From Ignavibacteria bacterium (lineage in GTDB: Bacteria > Bacteroidota > Ignavibacteria > Tepidaquicellales > Tepidaquicellaceae), in the NCBI GenBank assembly GCA_016783945.1, contig JADHVP010000008.1, positions 1-49,457 on the forward strand: 49,457 bases of DNA, given 5' to 3'. Of the stretch, positions 9,154 to 17,968 are shown piece by piece. Position 1 is the stretch's first letter. Each line of letters starts with the position of its first letter. The notes under the pieces are model-generated. The model did not search any database and had not been told where the DNA came from. It was given only the letters and a program-made list of their open reading frames with translations. A program made the translations under genes and the position numbers.

Positions 9154-9285
9154 GTGCAGGCGAGGGCATTTTTTTACCAAAATAGCAAATTTTATGTGCA
9201 GGCGAGAGCATTTTCTTACCAAAATGGCAAATTCTATGTGCAAACGAGGGCATTTTCTTAACAAAATGCCTCCATTTGCACTTTG
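9154..9285. repeat. 42-base tandem repeat, three copies
   Basis: Three units begin at 9154, 9196 and 9238, with a period of exactly 42 bases. The core is GCGAGGGCATTTTCTTACC followed by AAAATGGCAAATTCTATGT. Each unit can fold through GCATTTT/AAAATGC-type arms; the last one is GGCATTTT-CTTAAC-AAAATGCC. An open frame from 9047 to 9304 would read it as a 14-residue repeat (CRRxHFLTKMANxM). Its composition and hairpin character make a structural DNA or RNA repeat more likely than a protein. Confidence 0.7.
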
Positions 9286-9345
9286 TAAAAACATATATTT
9301 ATAAAAAATTAAATTTATTAACTATTAAAATACAGAGAGTTAACA

Positions 9346-9474
9346 ATGTTTAGAAATATTCCTAACACTATCACTGCTATTCGCAAGGCACTTCGCGAAG
9401 CTAAAGAAAAATATGACGGGGTAATTGCACTCAGCGGAACACCCTTTTTACCGCGGATACTAATGCTCGGCTAA
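9346..9474 (+). pseudogene. 5' part of a frameshifted gene
   Basis: Reading starts at ATG 9346 after GAGAG and gives MFRNIPNTITAIRKALREA onward, stopping at TAA 9472-9474. The downstream frame is open through this point and continues sensibly (ADTNARLTAFYPNFDTQIIE) into the longer reading frame at 9513. The frames join if one base is missing between 9444 and 9453, near CCCTTTTTACCGCGG. This fragment is therefore the N-terminus of the gene ending at 10274, about 309 residues in total. The cause could be a real mutation, a sequence error or slippage at the T run. Confidence 0.65.
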
Positions 9475-9512
9475 CCGCTTTTTATCCGAACTTCGATACA
9501 CAGATAATCGAA

Positions 9513-10274
9513 ATGGATGCGGCGAAAGGTCAACAGCTTGGTGCTTCTTTGATTGAAGATGAAAAAATGGTTAAGGCTCGAATGTTCATTTCGCATTACA
9601 TACAGGTTTTATTTTTTGCAATCGAAAGAGGAGTTTATCCGAACCTCGTCAAAGGTTATTTTGGATTGGACGGAAATCAAACAGAACTTCCGAATCTTGG
9701 AATGGAAAGCGATATTATTACATGGGGAGATAATATTAAAAACGGAGAAGCTACACTTGTTGCAAACAGTTATTCACCGATGGTGAATCCATCTGCGGCA
9801 GAAGTAGATGCAGAATTGGTTGAGTTCAAAACGGCTCGCGGGACACAGTCTGCAAAGGTTGAGGCATTCGATACTGAGAGCGAAGACGTTGCGGCATTGC
9901 TGCCCGAAGCAAGGGAACTCGTGATTGACATCTGGGATGAAGTTGAGTTCACTTACAGGAAAGAAGATTTTCCGTCGAAGCGTGCAAATTGCAGATTGTA
10001 CGGTGTGGTTTATTCGAGCAGGTCGAAGGCAACAATTACGGGAACTGTAACAAATGCATCAGGTGGTGCAGCGTTAGAGGGCGTGAATGTTGAAGTAACA
10101 GAGTCTGGTGAATCAGTGTTAACCATCGAAGACGGAACATATAGTCTGGGCACAGGATTTTTTGGTGCCGCAACGCTTGAGTTTTCACTTGATGGATTTA
10201 CAACTCAAACATTTCCAATCGATGTGCATGAAGGCGGAGAGATAACGCAGGATGTGAGTTTGGAAGCGGAGTGA
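9513..10274 (+). CDS. Unknown protein with carboxypeptidase-regulatory-like domain (frameshifted)
   Basis: The protein has two parts. The first is a helical region (residues 1-165) that I do not recognise. The second is a C-terminal domain of about 80 residues (ATITGTVTNASGGAALEGVN onward) with the carboxypeptidase-regulatory-like, transthyretin-type fold pattern, common in surface and TonB-linked proteins of Bacteroidota. No signal peptide or T9SS sorting domain is present. ATG 9513 is an internal methionine. The biological start is ATG 9346, separated by a one-base frameshift at about 9444-9453. Base composition is higher in GC than in many neighbours. Function unknown. Confidence 0.65.
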   Translation: MDAAKGQQLGASLIEDEKMVKARMFISHYIQVLFFAIERGVYPNLVKGYFGLDGNQTELPNLGMESDIITWGDNIKNGEATLVANSYSPMVNPSAAEVDAELVEFKTARGTQSAKVEAFDTESEDVAALLPEARELVIDIWDEVEFTYRKEDFPSKRANCRLYGVVYSSRSKATITGTVTNASGGAALEGVNVEVTESGESVLTIEDGTYSLGTGFFGAATLEFSLDGFTTQTFPIDVHEGGEITQDVSLEAE

Positions 10275-10290
10275 TTTTGTATTGATTATG

Positions 10291-10370
10291 AACTCATCCC
10301 CCTTTAGTTCCCCCTTCTCTTATTAAGAGAAGGGGGGTAGCCTGCCTGCTGCAGGCTGGGGGGTTGAGTT
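10291..10370. repeat. Nested intergenic palindrome
   Basis: The inner stem is CCCCCTTCTCT/AGAGAAGGGGG (10310-10336). Beside it is GCCTGC/GCAGGC (10340-10356). An outer imperfect stem joins AACTCATCCCCC to GGGGGGTTGAGTT. It lies between the frameshifted gene and the first beta-propeller paralogue. It may act as a terminator, but it has no U-tract and looks more like a dispersed repeat. Confidence 0.65.
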
Positions 10371-10415
10371 ATAAAAAATAATTTTTAAATTAAATATTTT
10401 AATAGGAGTAATAAA

Positions 10416-11648
10416 ATGAAAAAAACAATCTTACTGATTCAAGCAACACTTTTCATTTTAACTTTGACGAGTGCCTATTCACAAAGTGGATGGTTTAGCC
10501 AGAATAGCGGAACATCTGCACATTTGTGGGGTGTCTTCTTCACAGATGCAAATAACGGAACGGCTGTTGGTAGTAATGGTACAATCCTCCGAACCACAAA
10601 CGGTGGCACAAACTGGACTGCTCAAACGAGCGGAACATCAGTATATTTGTGGGGTGTCTTCTTCACAGATACAAATAACGGAACGGCTGTTGGCGATAAT
10701 GGTACAATCCTCCGAACCACAAACGGTGGCATAAACTGGACATTACAATCAAGCCCTACAACAGCAGGCTTATTTGATGTCTTCTTTTTTGATGTAAATA
10801 CCGGGACAGTTGTGGGTGGGAACGGCAGAATCCTCCGAACAACAAACGGTGGCACAAACTGGATTTTTCAAACATTTGGTATCCATACTTATCATTTTTA
10901 TGGTGTCTCATTTGCGGATGCAAATACCGGAATGGCTGTTGCAAATTGGGGAATAATTAGGAAGACCACGAATGGCGGGACAAACTGGACAACACTTTCT
11001 ATTATTACACCGTATGATTTGATGGATGTCTCTTTTATAGATATAAATACCGGGACGGTTGTTGGTTGGTGGGGAACTATTCTAAGAACCACAAATGGAG
11101 GAATGAACTGGACATTACAATCAATCCCTACAACAGCAGGCTTATTGGGTGTCTTCTTAACTGATGTAAATATCGGGACGGTTGTTGGAGGAGACGGCAC
11201 AATTCTCCGAACCACAAACGGAGGAATAAACTGGTTTTTACAGTCTAGCGGAACATCAAATGCTTTACGTGATGTCTGTTTTATAAATACTAATACCGGA
11301 ACGGTTGTAGGTAATTATGGCACAATCCTCAGAACTACTACTGGTGGTACTACTTTTATAAATCAAATAAGCAACGAAATTCCCGAAAAATATTCACTCT
11401 ATCAAAACTATCCCAACCCATTCAACCCAACAACGAACATCAAATTCGATATACAAAAGACATCTGCGACAAAGCTGATAATATATGATGCTCTTGGAAG
11501 AGAGATTGCAACACTCGTTAACGAGGAGTTGAAGGCAGGGAGTTATCAGGTTGATTGGGATGGGAGTAATTATACGAGTGGGGTGTATTTTTATACATTG
11601 CAGGCAGGGGATTATATAGAGACTAAAAAAATGCTGTTAGTGAAGTAA
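10416..11648 (+). CDS. T9SS-secreted YCF48-like beta-propeller, paralogue 1
   Basis: The 410-residue protein has a signal peptide (LLIQATLFILTLTSAYSQ) followed by seven repeats of about 42 residues. Each carries the motif [21 protein letters not shown], the pattern of Ycf48/BNR-like propeller blades. The last roughly 80 residues are the type A T9SS sorting domain: [20 protein letters not shown], then [27 protein letters not shown] (shown in parts in the family) and a terminal MLLVK. It should be exported across the outer membrane and anchored or released there. Ligand and role are unknown. A good AGGAG precedes the ATG. Confidence 0.88.
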   Translation: MKKTILLIQATLFILTLTSAYSQSGWFSQNSGTSAHLWGVFFTDANNGTAVGSNGTILRTTNGGTNWTAQTSGTSVYLWGVFFTDTNNGTAVGDNGTILRTTNGGINWTLQSSPTTAGLFDVFFFDVNTGTVVGGNGRILRTTNGGTNWIFQTFGIHTYHFYGVSFADANTGMAVANWGIIRKTTNGGTNWTTLSIITPYDLMDVSFIDINTGTVVGWWGTILRTTNGGMNWTLQSIPTTAGLLGVFLTDVNIGTVVGGDGTILRTTNGGINWFLQSSGTSNALRDVCFINTNTGTVVGNYGTILRTTTGGTTFINQISNEIPEKYSLYQNYPNPFNPTTNIKFDIQKTSATKLIIYDALGREIATLVNEELKAGSYQVDWDGSNYTSGVYFYTLQAGDYIETKKMLLVK

Positions 11649-11701
11649 TACAGTATTAATTTAAAAAGAAAGACGAAACAAAATAATTCATGGAGTAAAA
11701 A

Positions 11702-12940
11702 ATGAAAAAACTAATTCTATTGATTCAAGTTACATTTTTCTTTCTAACTTTGACTGATGCTTATTCCCAATGGTATCCTCAAACTAGCGGAACAACAACC
11801 ACTTTGCGTGGTGTATCCTTTACAGATGCAAATACCGGGACGGCTGTTGGTTGGCCAGGTTTAATCCTTAGAACCACAAACGGAGGAGTAAACTGGATTT
11901 CTCAAACAAGCGGAACAACAAACGATTTATTGAGTGTCTCCTTTACCGATGCAAATACCGGGACGGTTGTTGGTTATTACGGCACAATCCTCAGAACCAC
12001 AAACGGTGGAACAAACTGGACTTCACAAACAAGCGGAACAAACTGGGTTTTAATTGGTGTCTCCTTTACTAATGCAAATACCGGGACTGTTGTTGGTATT
12101 GAAGGTACAATCCTCAAAACAACAAACGGAGGTACAAACTGGACGGCACAAACAAGTGGAACTACATACGATTTGTATAGTGTCTCATTTACCGATGCAA
12201 ATAACGGGACGGCTGTTGGTTTTGTGTATCCGGTAGGAGGCGGTATAATCCGCAGAACCACAAACGGCGGAACAAACTGGACTTCACAAACAAGCGGTAC
12301 TACGAACAGGTTGAAAAGTGTCTCCTTCACCGATGCGAACACAGGGACGGCTGTTGGTGAGTTTGGCACAATCCTCAGAACCACGAATGGCGGTGCAAAC
12401 TGGATTTCACAAACAAGCGGAACAGCAAACTGGTTTGCTGGTGTCTTTTTTATCGATGCAAATACCGGGACTGCTGTTGGTAGTGGAGGCACAATCCTCA
12501 GAACCATAAATGGCGGCACAAACTGGACTTTACAAACAACTGGAACAACAGAATGGTTGTATAGTGTCTCATTTACCGATGCAAACAACGGGACTGCTGT
12601 TGGTTATTCCGGTACAATCCTCAGAACCACAAACGGAGGTGCTTCTTTTATAAATCAGATAAGCAGCAAAATTCCAGATAGGTTTTCACTCTATCAGAAC
12701 TACCCCAACCCGTTTAACCCAATTACGAACATCAAATTCGATATACAAAAAACATCTGTAGCAAAGCTAATTGTATATGATGCTCTTGGCAGAGAGGTTG
12801 CAACACTTATTAACGAGCAGTTGAATGCAGGGAGTTATCAGGTTGATTGGAACGGTAGTAATTATACGAGTGGTGTGTATTTTTATACATTGCAGGCAGG
12901 GGATTATATCGAAACAAAGAAAATGTTGATGTTGAAGTAA
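11702..12940 (+). CDS. T9SS-secreted YCF48-like beta-propeller, paralogue 2
   Basis: This is a tandem copy of the preceding gene, with 412 residues, the same signal peptide type (ending TDAYSQ), seven blades and the same C-terminal sorting domain. Blades here are more alike ([20 protein letters not shown]), and one carries a short insertion ([12 protein letters not shown]). The spacer before it resembles the spacer before paralogue 3 (AAAGAAAGAC followed by ACAAAATAA), so the duplication unit includes upstream DNA. The period between start codons is 1286 bases. It is likely co-transcribed with its neighbours. Confidence 0.88.
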   Translation: MKKLILLIQVTFFFLTLTDAYSQWYPQTSGTTTTLRGVSFTDANTGTAVGWPGLILRTTNGGVNWISQTSGTTNDLLSVSFTDANTGTVVGYYGTILRTTNGGTNWTSQTSGTNWVLIGVSFTNANTGTVVGIEGTILKTTNGGTNWTAQTSGTTYDLYSVSFTDANNGTAVGFVYPVGGGIIRRTTNGGTNWTSQTSGTTNRLKSVSFTDANTGTAVGEFGTILRTTNGGANWISQTSGTANWFAGVFFIDANTGTAVGSGGTILRTINGGTNWTLQTTGTTEWLYSVSFTDANNGTAVGYSGTILRTTNGGASFINQISSKIPDRFSLYQNYPNPFNPITNIKFDIQKTSVAKLIVYDALGREVATLINEQLNAGSYQVDWNGSNYTSGVYFYTLQAGDYIETKKMLMLK

Positions 12941-12996
12941 TGTAGTATTGCTTTATAAAAAGAAAGACATAACAAAATAAATCTTAGGAGAATGAA

Positions 12997-14226
12997 ATGA
13001 AAAAAATAATCTTACTGATTCAAGTAACACTCGTCTTTCTAACTTTTACAAATGCATATTCACAGAGCGGCTGGTTTCCTCAGAATAGCGGAACAGCTCT
13101 TACTTTGCATAGTGTCAAATTTATCAATGTAAATACCGGGACTGCTGTTGGGGATGAAGGTACAATCCTCTGGACAACAAACGGTGGTACAACGTGGACT
13201 TCACAAACAAGCGGAACAACAAGGGCTTTATATGGTGTCTCCTTTACCGATGCAAATATCGGGACGAGTGTTGGTGGCTACGGAACAATAATCAGAACCA
13301 CGAACGGCGGAACTAACTGGATTTCACAAACAAGCGGAACAACAAACCAGTTGTGGGGTGTTTATTTTACTGATAGCAATAACGGAACTGTAGTTGGTTA
13401 CAATGGTAAAATTCTTAGAACCACGAACGGCGGAACACTCTGGACATCACAATATGGTGGAACAACAAGTTGGTTGTATGATGTCTATTTTAACAATGTT
13501 ACTACCGGTACTATAGTTGGTGATAACGGAATAATCATTAGAACCACAAGCGGAGGTACAAACTGGAATACACAATCAAGCGGAACAACTATCTTTCTAT
13601 TTGGTGTCTCATTTACTGATGTAAATACCGGAACAGTTGTTGGTTTTGTAGGCACAATACTCAGAACCACAAACGGCGGTACAAACTGGATTTCACAATC
13701 AAGCGGAACAATAAGTTGGTTGTATGGCGTCTCTTTTACAGATGTAAATAACGGAACAGCTGTTGGCGCTGCAGGTACAATTATCAGAACAACTAACGGT
13801 GGTTCAAACTGGATTTCACAATCAAGTGGAACATCTGACAATTTATATGCTGATTTTTTTATAGATGCTAGTACCGGTACAACCGTTGGTAATGGAGGAA
13901 TTATCCTCCGAACTACAACAGGAGGAATTACTTTTATTAATCAGGTAAGCAGCGAAATTCCAGAAAGATTTTCACTCTATCAGAACTATCCCAACCCGTT
14001 TAATCCAATTACGAACATCAAATTTGATATACAAAAGACATCTATAACAAAGCTGATTGTATATGATGATCTTGGAAGAGAGGTAGCAACACTTGTTAAT
14101 GAGGAGTTGAAAGCGGGGAGTTATCAGGTCAATTGGGATGGGAGTGAATATCCGAGTGGAGTGTACTTTTATACGCTACAGACAGGGGATTATAAAGAAA
14201 CAAAGAAAATGCTGCTAATTAAGTAG
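12997..14226 (+). CDS. T9SS-secreted YCF48-like beta-propeller, paralogue 3
   Basis: This is the third tandem copy, with 409 residues: signal peptide ending TNAYSQ, seven TGTxVGxxGTIxRTTNGG blades and the sorting domain ([20 protein letters not shown]). It is 1295 bases downstream of paralogue 2. A Rho-independent-type terminator follows at 14263-14294, which probably ends a three-gene transcript. The plant and cyanobacterial Ycf48 proteins that share this fold assist photosystem II assembly. Nothing here suggests photosynthesis, so only the fold is transferred. Confidence 0.88.
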   Translation: MKKIILLIQVTLVFLTFTNAYSQSGWFPQNSGTALTLHSVKFINVNTGTAVGDEGTILWTTNGGTTWTSQTSGTTRALYGVSFTDANIGTSVGGYGTIIRTTNGGTNWISQTSGTTNQLWGVYFTDSNNGTVVGYNGKILRTTNGGTLWTSQYGGTTSWLYDVYFNNVTTGTIVGDNGIIIRTTSGGTNWNTQSSGTTIFLFGVSFTDVNTGTVVGFVGTILRTTNGGTNWISQSSGTISWLYGVSFTDVNNGTAVGAAGTIIRTTNGGSNWISQSSGTSDNLYADFFIDASTGTTVGNGGIILRTTTGGITFINQVSSEIPERFSLYQNYPNPFNPITNIKFDIQKTSITKLIVYDDLGREVATLVNEELKAGSYQVNWDGSEYPSGVYFYTLQTGDYKETKKMLLIK

Positions 14227-14262
14227 TATAGATTTATTTTAGAAAAGACATATGGTTTATGT

Positions 14263-14294
14263 AAATCCCTCTTGATAGATAAAGGGATTTTTTT
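14263..14294 (+). terminator. Rho-independent terminator after the propeller cluster
   Basis: The arms AAATCCCT (14263-14270) and AGGGATTT (14283-14290) are separated by a 12-base loop, and a run of T residues follows. It lies 37 bases after the third paralogue's stop. Confidence 0.8.
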
Positions 14295-14392
14295 ATATTC
14301 TATTTTGTTTATGAATATCATAGAGTTTAACGTTTGAATTTAATATTTTTACCATATTTTTTAATCTTGCAAAACAATAATATAGTATAATT

Positions 14393-15679
14393 TTGGACAT
14401 ACCCGAGCAAGAACAAAATAACATAGAAAATAATATAGAACCATTGGATTCAATCAGTGAAGATAGTACTACTGCGTCAGATACTAAGAAGAATTTTATA
14501 CTTTTTTCTACAGTAATACCGTTATTATTTATTGTCTTTTTGCTATTAAGTTTTACGAATTCTTCTTTGCTGAAAGATGAAAATAAGGATAGTCCAGATA
14601 TCTTTGTAGAAACAAGTACATCAGATAATATTAAAAACATTGGCAAAGTAAATATATTATCCGATAAAGACCTGTCGCAGGGATTAAAGGATACTGTTTA
14701 CACAAACCTTGACTGCTGGCTGGAGCTTAAGGTGCATGAACAAATGCTCTACCAGCATTGGAGAAACGGGAGAGTTGAAAAGTATCCCATAACTTCGGGG
14801 AATAAATATATCAGTAAAGGTGTTGAAGCAAGACCGGGACTGTTCGCTATTTTTTATAAAAATGCAAACCACAAATCAGTGCAGTTTAATGATGCAGCTT
14901 TGTATCATTTCATGACCTTTAACCAGGGGATTGGATTTCATTCTCTTGCTGGGACGGGTTACTATGGTTCTTTAGGGGTACGTCCCGTTTCTCACGGGTG
15001 CATAAGGATGAAGCATGAGGATGCAAGAAAACTTTTTAATGATTGTCCGATGGGAACACTTGTGTTAGCTCATAACGGATACTCATCGCGTACAGTTGGC
15101 TTTGCACCAAAGGATTTTAAGAATGAAAAGGACTACACTAAAGAAGAGTATAAATTAATGCTCGCTGAGAATCTGTTAAATGTACTCGAAGGAAAATATT
15201 ATAAAAGGGAAAGGCATTACTTTGTTGTTGATCCAAAAGCGATACCGGTTTCAGGAATGTATATAAGTTATGATAGAAAAATTCCCGAAAAACAAAAGCT
15301 GCCAAAGAACACGCTCAGGATTACTTCTCTTACTGATAGAATAAATGTTAATACAGATGAATTAGAGATAATGGATAGTTCACAGGCATACAATGAATTT
15401 GCTTTAAATGAGTTTTTTGTAAATGCAGATGAGATTAAAACTGATAACCAAAATTTAATAAGTTCATCAGAAGACTTAGTAAAAAAATATTTTCATAATC
15501 CGATTGGGATTTTGCCTTATTTTCCACCGACAAATAAAGGACCAAGCTATGATGATGTCGGGTCGGATGATTCCAATGTAAGAGAAACAGGCACTGATGA
15601 ACCAAGCAGTACTCCGGAAAGCGTTCCACAGACACCAAGTACTCCACCGGGCAATGATGAAGGAAGTAATGATGAGTAA
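14393..15679 (+). CDS. Membrane-anchored L,D-transpeptidase (YkuD domain)
   Basis: The 428-residue protein has an acidic N-terminal tail and one membrane helix at about residues 38-55 (STVIPLLFIVFLLLSF). A YkuD catalytic domain at about 105-220 follows. The active-site signature SHGCIRM has its cysteine at residue 203 and its histidine at 201. YkuD enzymes form 3-3 cross-links in peptidoglycan or attach proteins to it, so the domain should face the periplasm. The last 50 residues are Ser/Thr/Pro-rich and low in complexity. The start is taken as TTG at 14393; no nearby ATG gives a full N-terminus. Confidence 0.85.
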   Translation: MDIPEQEQNNIENNIEPLDSISEDSTTASDTKKNFILFSTVIPLLFIVFLLLSFTNSSLLKDENKDSPDIFVETSTSDNIKNIGKVNILSDKDLSQGLKDTVYTNLDCWLELKVHEQMLYQHWRNGRVEKYPITSGNKYISKGVEARPGLFAIFYKNANHKSVQFNDAALYHFMTFNQGIGFHSLAGTGYYGSLGVRPVSHGCIRMKHEDARKLFNDCPMGTLVLAHNGYSSRTVGFAPKDFKNEKDYTKEEYKLMLAENLLNVLEGKYYKRERHYFVVDPKAIPVSGMYISYDRKIPEKQKLPKNTLRITSLTDRINVNTDELEIMDSSQAYNEFALNEFFVNADEIKTDNQNLISSSEDLVKKYFHNPIGILPYFPPTNKGPSYDDVGSDDSNVRETGTDEPSSTPESVPQTPSTPPGNDEGSNDE

Positions 15680-15844
15680 TCTGAAAAAGTATAATTATGT
15701 TAATAATTGCATGTATTATATCAAAAAGAATTTTTTTATATTAAGTTCATTCAGGGAACAAATAGTATTATTACAAGTATATAAATTAAAATTTAAACAT
15801 AAAAATATAATATAAACTTTATCTATTAATTCAAGGAGATTGAT

Positions 15845-16720
15845 ATGTCAACTCAAGAAAAACCAACCCCGGAAGTATATAAGGAACCTATGGATATTAA
15901 GATGCAATACGGCGCTCCTGATTTAAAAAGGCTTTATAAGAAATATGCAGGGAGAGGATTAATAATTGCAGTTATTATTCACGTTGTGCTTATCTCATCT
16001 TATGTATTGACGGTATATTTAGAAAGATTAAGTGCGGAAAGATTGGATGAACAGTTTTCAAGAACAATTGAACTTTCGGATTTGGATACACCGCCTGCAA
16101 CAGATGAGGAAGAACCCCCAGCACCGGAAGTGGATATCCCGGAAAAGTTCATACCTTTAAAGGATTTAGAAGCTTTGATTCCCGAACCGGTTGCTAAAGA
16201 GAAATCTGAAATTTTAACGACAAAGACTCAGGAAGCATTAGAAGATATTAAAGCTCCTGTATCTTCTGAAGGTGATGAGAACGCTCCGAACATTGAGTAT
16301 TTGGGAAAAATAAAGCTTAAAGAAAAAGACATTGAGAAGAAGATAGAGAAAAAAGAGGAAAAGACTGTTAAGAAGACCTACCAGCAGTTTGAAGTTGAGA
16401 AAGCTCCTGTAGCAGTTAATTTAGGATCAGTCAGAGGTTCAATGAAGTATCCTGAAATTGCAAGATCTTCCGGTATAGAAGGCAGGGTTACTGTTAAAGT
16501 ATTAGTAGGAACGAGCGGTTCAATTGAAAAGATTGGCGGAATGAGCGGTCCTTCTGTTTTCCACAATGAAGTCAGAGATAAAGTATATAACCTGCAATTC
16601 ACACCTGCACTTCAAAATGGAGTACCAGTAAGATGCTGGGTTTCTGTTCCTTTCAATTTTAAACTTAGCAGTAAGTTTAAGAAAGAGAGCAAAGATGAGG
16701 AAGAAGAAAGTGAAGAATAA
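15845..16720 (+). CDS. tonB: Energy transducer TonB
   Basis: The protein has 291 residues: a cytoplasmic N-terminus of about 37 residues, one membrane helix (38-58, LIIAVIIHVVLISSYVL) and a long Pro/Glu/Lys-rich spacer. The C-terminal TonB domain at about 200-280 contains YPEIARSSGIEGRVTVKVLV and LQFTPALQNGVPVRCWVSVP. TonB links the inner-membrane ExbB/ExbD motor to outer-membrane receptors. No exbB or exbD is present in this window. The start follows AAGGAGA closely. A small membrane protein, a PstS-like protein and a TPR protein come directly after, as one operon. Confidence 0.92.
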   Translation: MSTQEKPTPEVYKEPMDIKMQYGAPDLKRLYKKYAGRGLIIAVIIHVVLISSYVLTVYLERLSAERLDEQFSRTIELSDLDTPPATDEEEPPAPEVDIPEKFIPLKDLEALIPEPVAKEKSEILTTKTQEALEDIKAPVSSEGDENAPNIEYLGKIKLKEKDIEKKIEKKEEKTVKKTYQQFEVEKAPVAVNLGSVRGSMKYPEIARSSGIEGRVTVKVLVGTSGSIEKIGGMSGPSVFHNEVRDKVYNLQFTPALQNGVPVRCWVSVPFNFKLSSKFKKESKDEEEESEE

Positions 16721-16726
16721 TATTCC

Positions 16727-16987
16727 TTGTTAAAAAAGGTTTTGAATCCGACTATTTATATAAATATTTTCACCGCTGTTGTTCTTTTTATTCTTGGTAT
16801 TTTACTCATTACCGGACTATTAGCAGCACATATAAATTTTGAGATGAGGATAATATTTGGAATAATCTTTTTAAGTTATGGAATTTTTAGAACGGTGAAT
16901 GTTTATTCCAAAATAAAACTAAGGAAACAAGAAAATAAGCTGGAGGAAATGAAGAAAGCTCGTGAAAATCTTTTCAAAGATGAATAA
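16727..16987 (+). CDS. Small two-helix membrane protein
   Basis: An 86-residue protein with two hydrophobic helices (IFTAVVLFILGILLITGLL and IIFGIIFLSYGIF), then a charged coiled tail (KLRKQENKLEEMKKAREN). The start is TTG at 16727, six bases after the tonB stop. Its end overlaps the start of the next gene (ATG 16980). The family is not recognised. The context suggests a role with TonB or the substrate-binding protein. Confidence 0.7.
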   Translation: MLKKVLNPTIYINIFTAVVLFILGILLITGLLAAHINFEMRIIFGIIFLSYGIFRTVNVYSKIKLRKQENKLEEMKKARENLFKDE

Positions 16988-17954
16988 TTTATTTAAATAT
17001 TTTTTTTATTCTGTTCTTTTATTTTTTGTTGCAACCTTAATAATCAGATGTGATTTTGATGAAATAAAATCAAGAGCTACAATCGGGGAAATGACTATTG
17101 ATGTAGATGCTAACGTTGAACCTCTAATGATTCAACTCAAAAATGAATTTGAAAGATTAAACCCGGAAGCAAAACTTAACTTAGTCTTTCAACCCACAAA
17201 GAATGTTATTGCAGGACTTCTCAACGGTGATGTTAGTTTGATCATAATAACTCGTGATTTTGACAAAGAGGAAAAGGATTTCGTTGATAAACACAAAATA
17301 GAATTGCAGAGATATAATATTGCTATCGATGCAATAGCATTTATCGTTAATACAGAAAATCCTGTATCAAGATTAACCTCAAATGACCTAAAAGAAATAT
17401 TTTCCGGTGGATTTACAATATGGTCCCAAATTGAATCTCAGGATGAAGAACAGAATAATAATGTTCTTAAAATATTAACAGGAAAACTTGATAAGATAAA
17501 ATTGTTCATTCAAAGACCGAATTCGTCTACTTATGATTATGTTAAAGACAGTGTATTATCAGGTCTCGAGTATAGTAAAGCCTCTCAAGTGTGTTCTACG
17601 AGTGCACAGATGCTTGAAATGATTAGAAAAAATAAGAATGGTATTGGAATTTCAAATTTGAGTTGGCTCTCAAAAGGTAACCAGGATAAACTTGATTCCA
17701 CTGTGAAGCCCTTAAGAGTTTCAAGAATACGCATTTCTGGAAGGCAGGAAGATTTTGCACAATTTCATCAAGGTTTAATTTTTAATAAGACATATCCTTA
17801 CAGAAGAAACGTGATTTTGTATACAACGGATTTCGGAATCAAATTGTCAACAGGTTTAATAACATTTCTATTATCAAAGGAAGGTCAAAAAACTATATTA
17901 GAAAATGGTTTAGTCCCGTTGAACCAACCAATACGAACGATTCAAATTAATTAA
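16980..17954 (+). CDS. PstS-like substrate-binding protein
   Basis: A periplasmic-binding-protein fold of the phosphate-binding (PstS/PBP-like-2) family, about 324 residues. Recognisable pieces are the N-terminal TIDVDANVEPLMIQLKNEFE, AFIVNTENPVSRLTSNDLKE followed by IFSGGFTIWSQI, and a C-terminal LSTGLITFLLSKEGQKTI. The signal segment is hydrophobic and has a cysteine at position 24 (TLIIRC). The Arg before it makes a poor lipobox, so lipidation is uncertain. ATG 16980 is preferred over GTG 16962 because it overlaps the previous stop by eight bases. In Bacteroidota such proteins often sit next to TonB genes. The ligand may not be phosphate. Confidence 0.8.
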   Translation: MNNLFKYFFYSVLLFFVATLIIRCDFDEIKSRATIGEMTIDVDANVEPLMIQLKNEFERLNPEAKLNLVFQPTKNVIAGLLNGDVSLIIITRDFDKEEKDFVDKHKIELQRYNIAIDAIAFIVNTENPVSRLTSNDLKEIFSGGFTIWSQIESQDEEQNNNVLKILTGKLDKIKLFIQRPNSSTYDYVKDSVLSGLEYSKASQVCSTSAQMLEMIRKNKNGIGISNLSWLSKGNQDKLDSTVKPLRVSRIRISGRQEDFAQFHQGLIFNKTYPYRRNVILYTTDFGIKLSTGLITFLLSKEGQKTILENGLVPLNQPIRTIQIN

Positions 17955-17968
17955 ATATTAAATAAAAT

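Noticed and set aside
9047-9304. 85-codon protein over the tandem repeat
   Set aside because: No ribosome site, repeat-derived composition and hairpin arms; kept only as a question in the findings.
11977-12588. 203-codon minus-strand frame
   Set aside because: It mirrors the repeats of the plus-strand propeller gene and is a shadow of them.
10416-14226. Photosystem II assembly factors
   Set aside because: The blades resemble Ycf48, but signal peptides and T9SS domains show surface proteins, and no photosynthesis gene is present.
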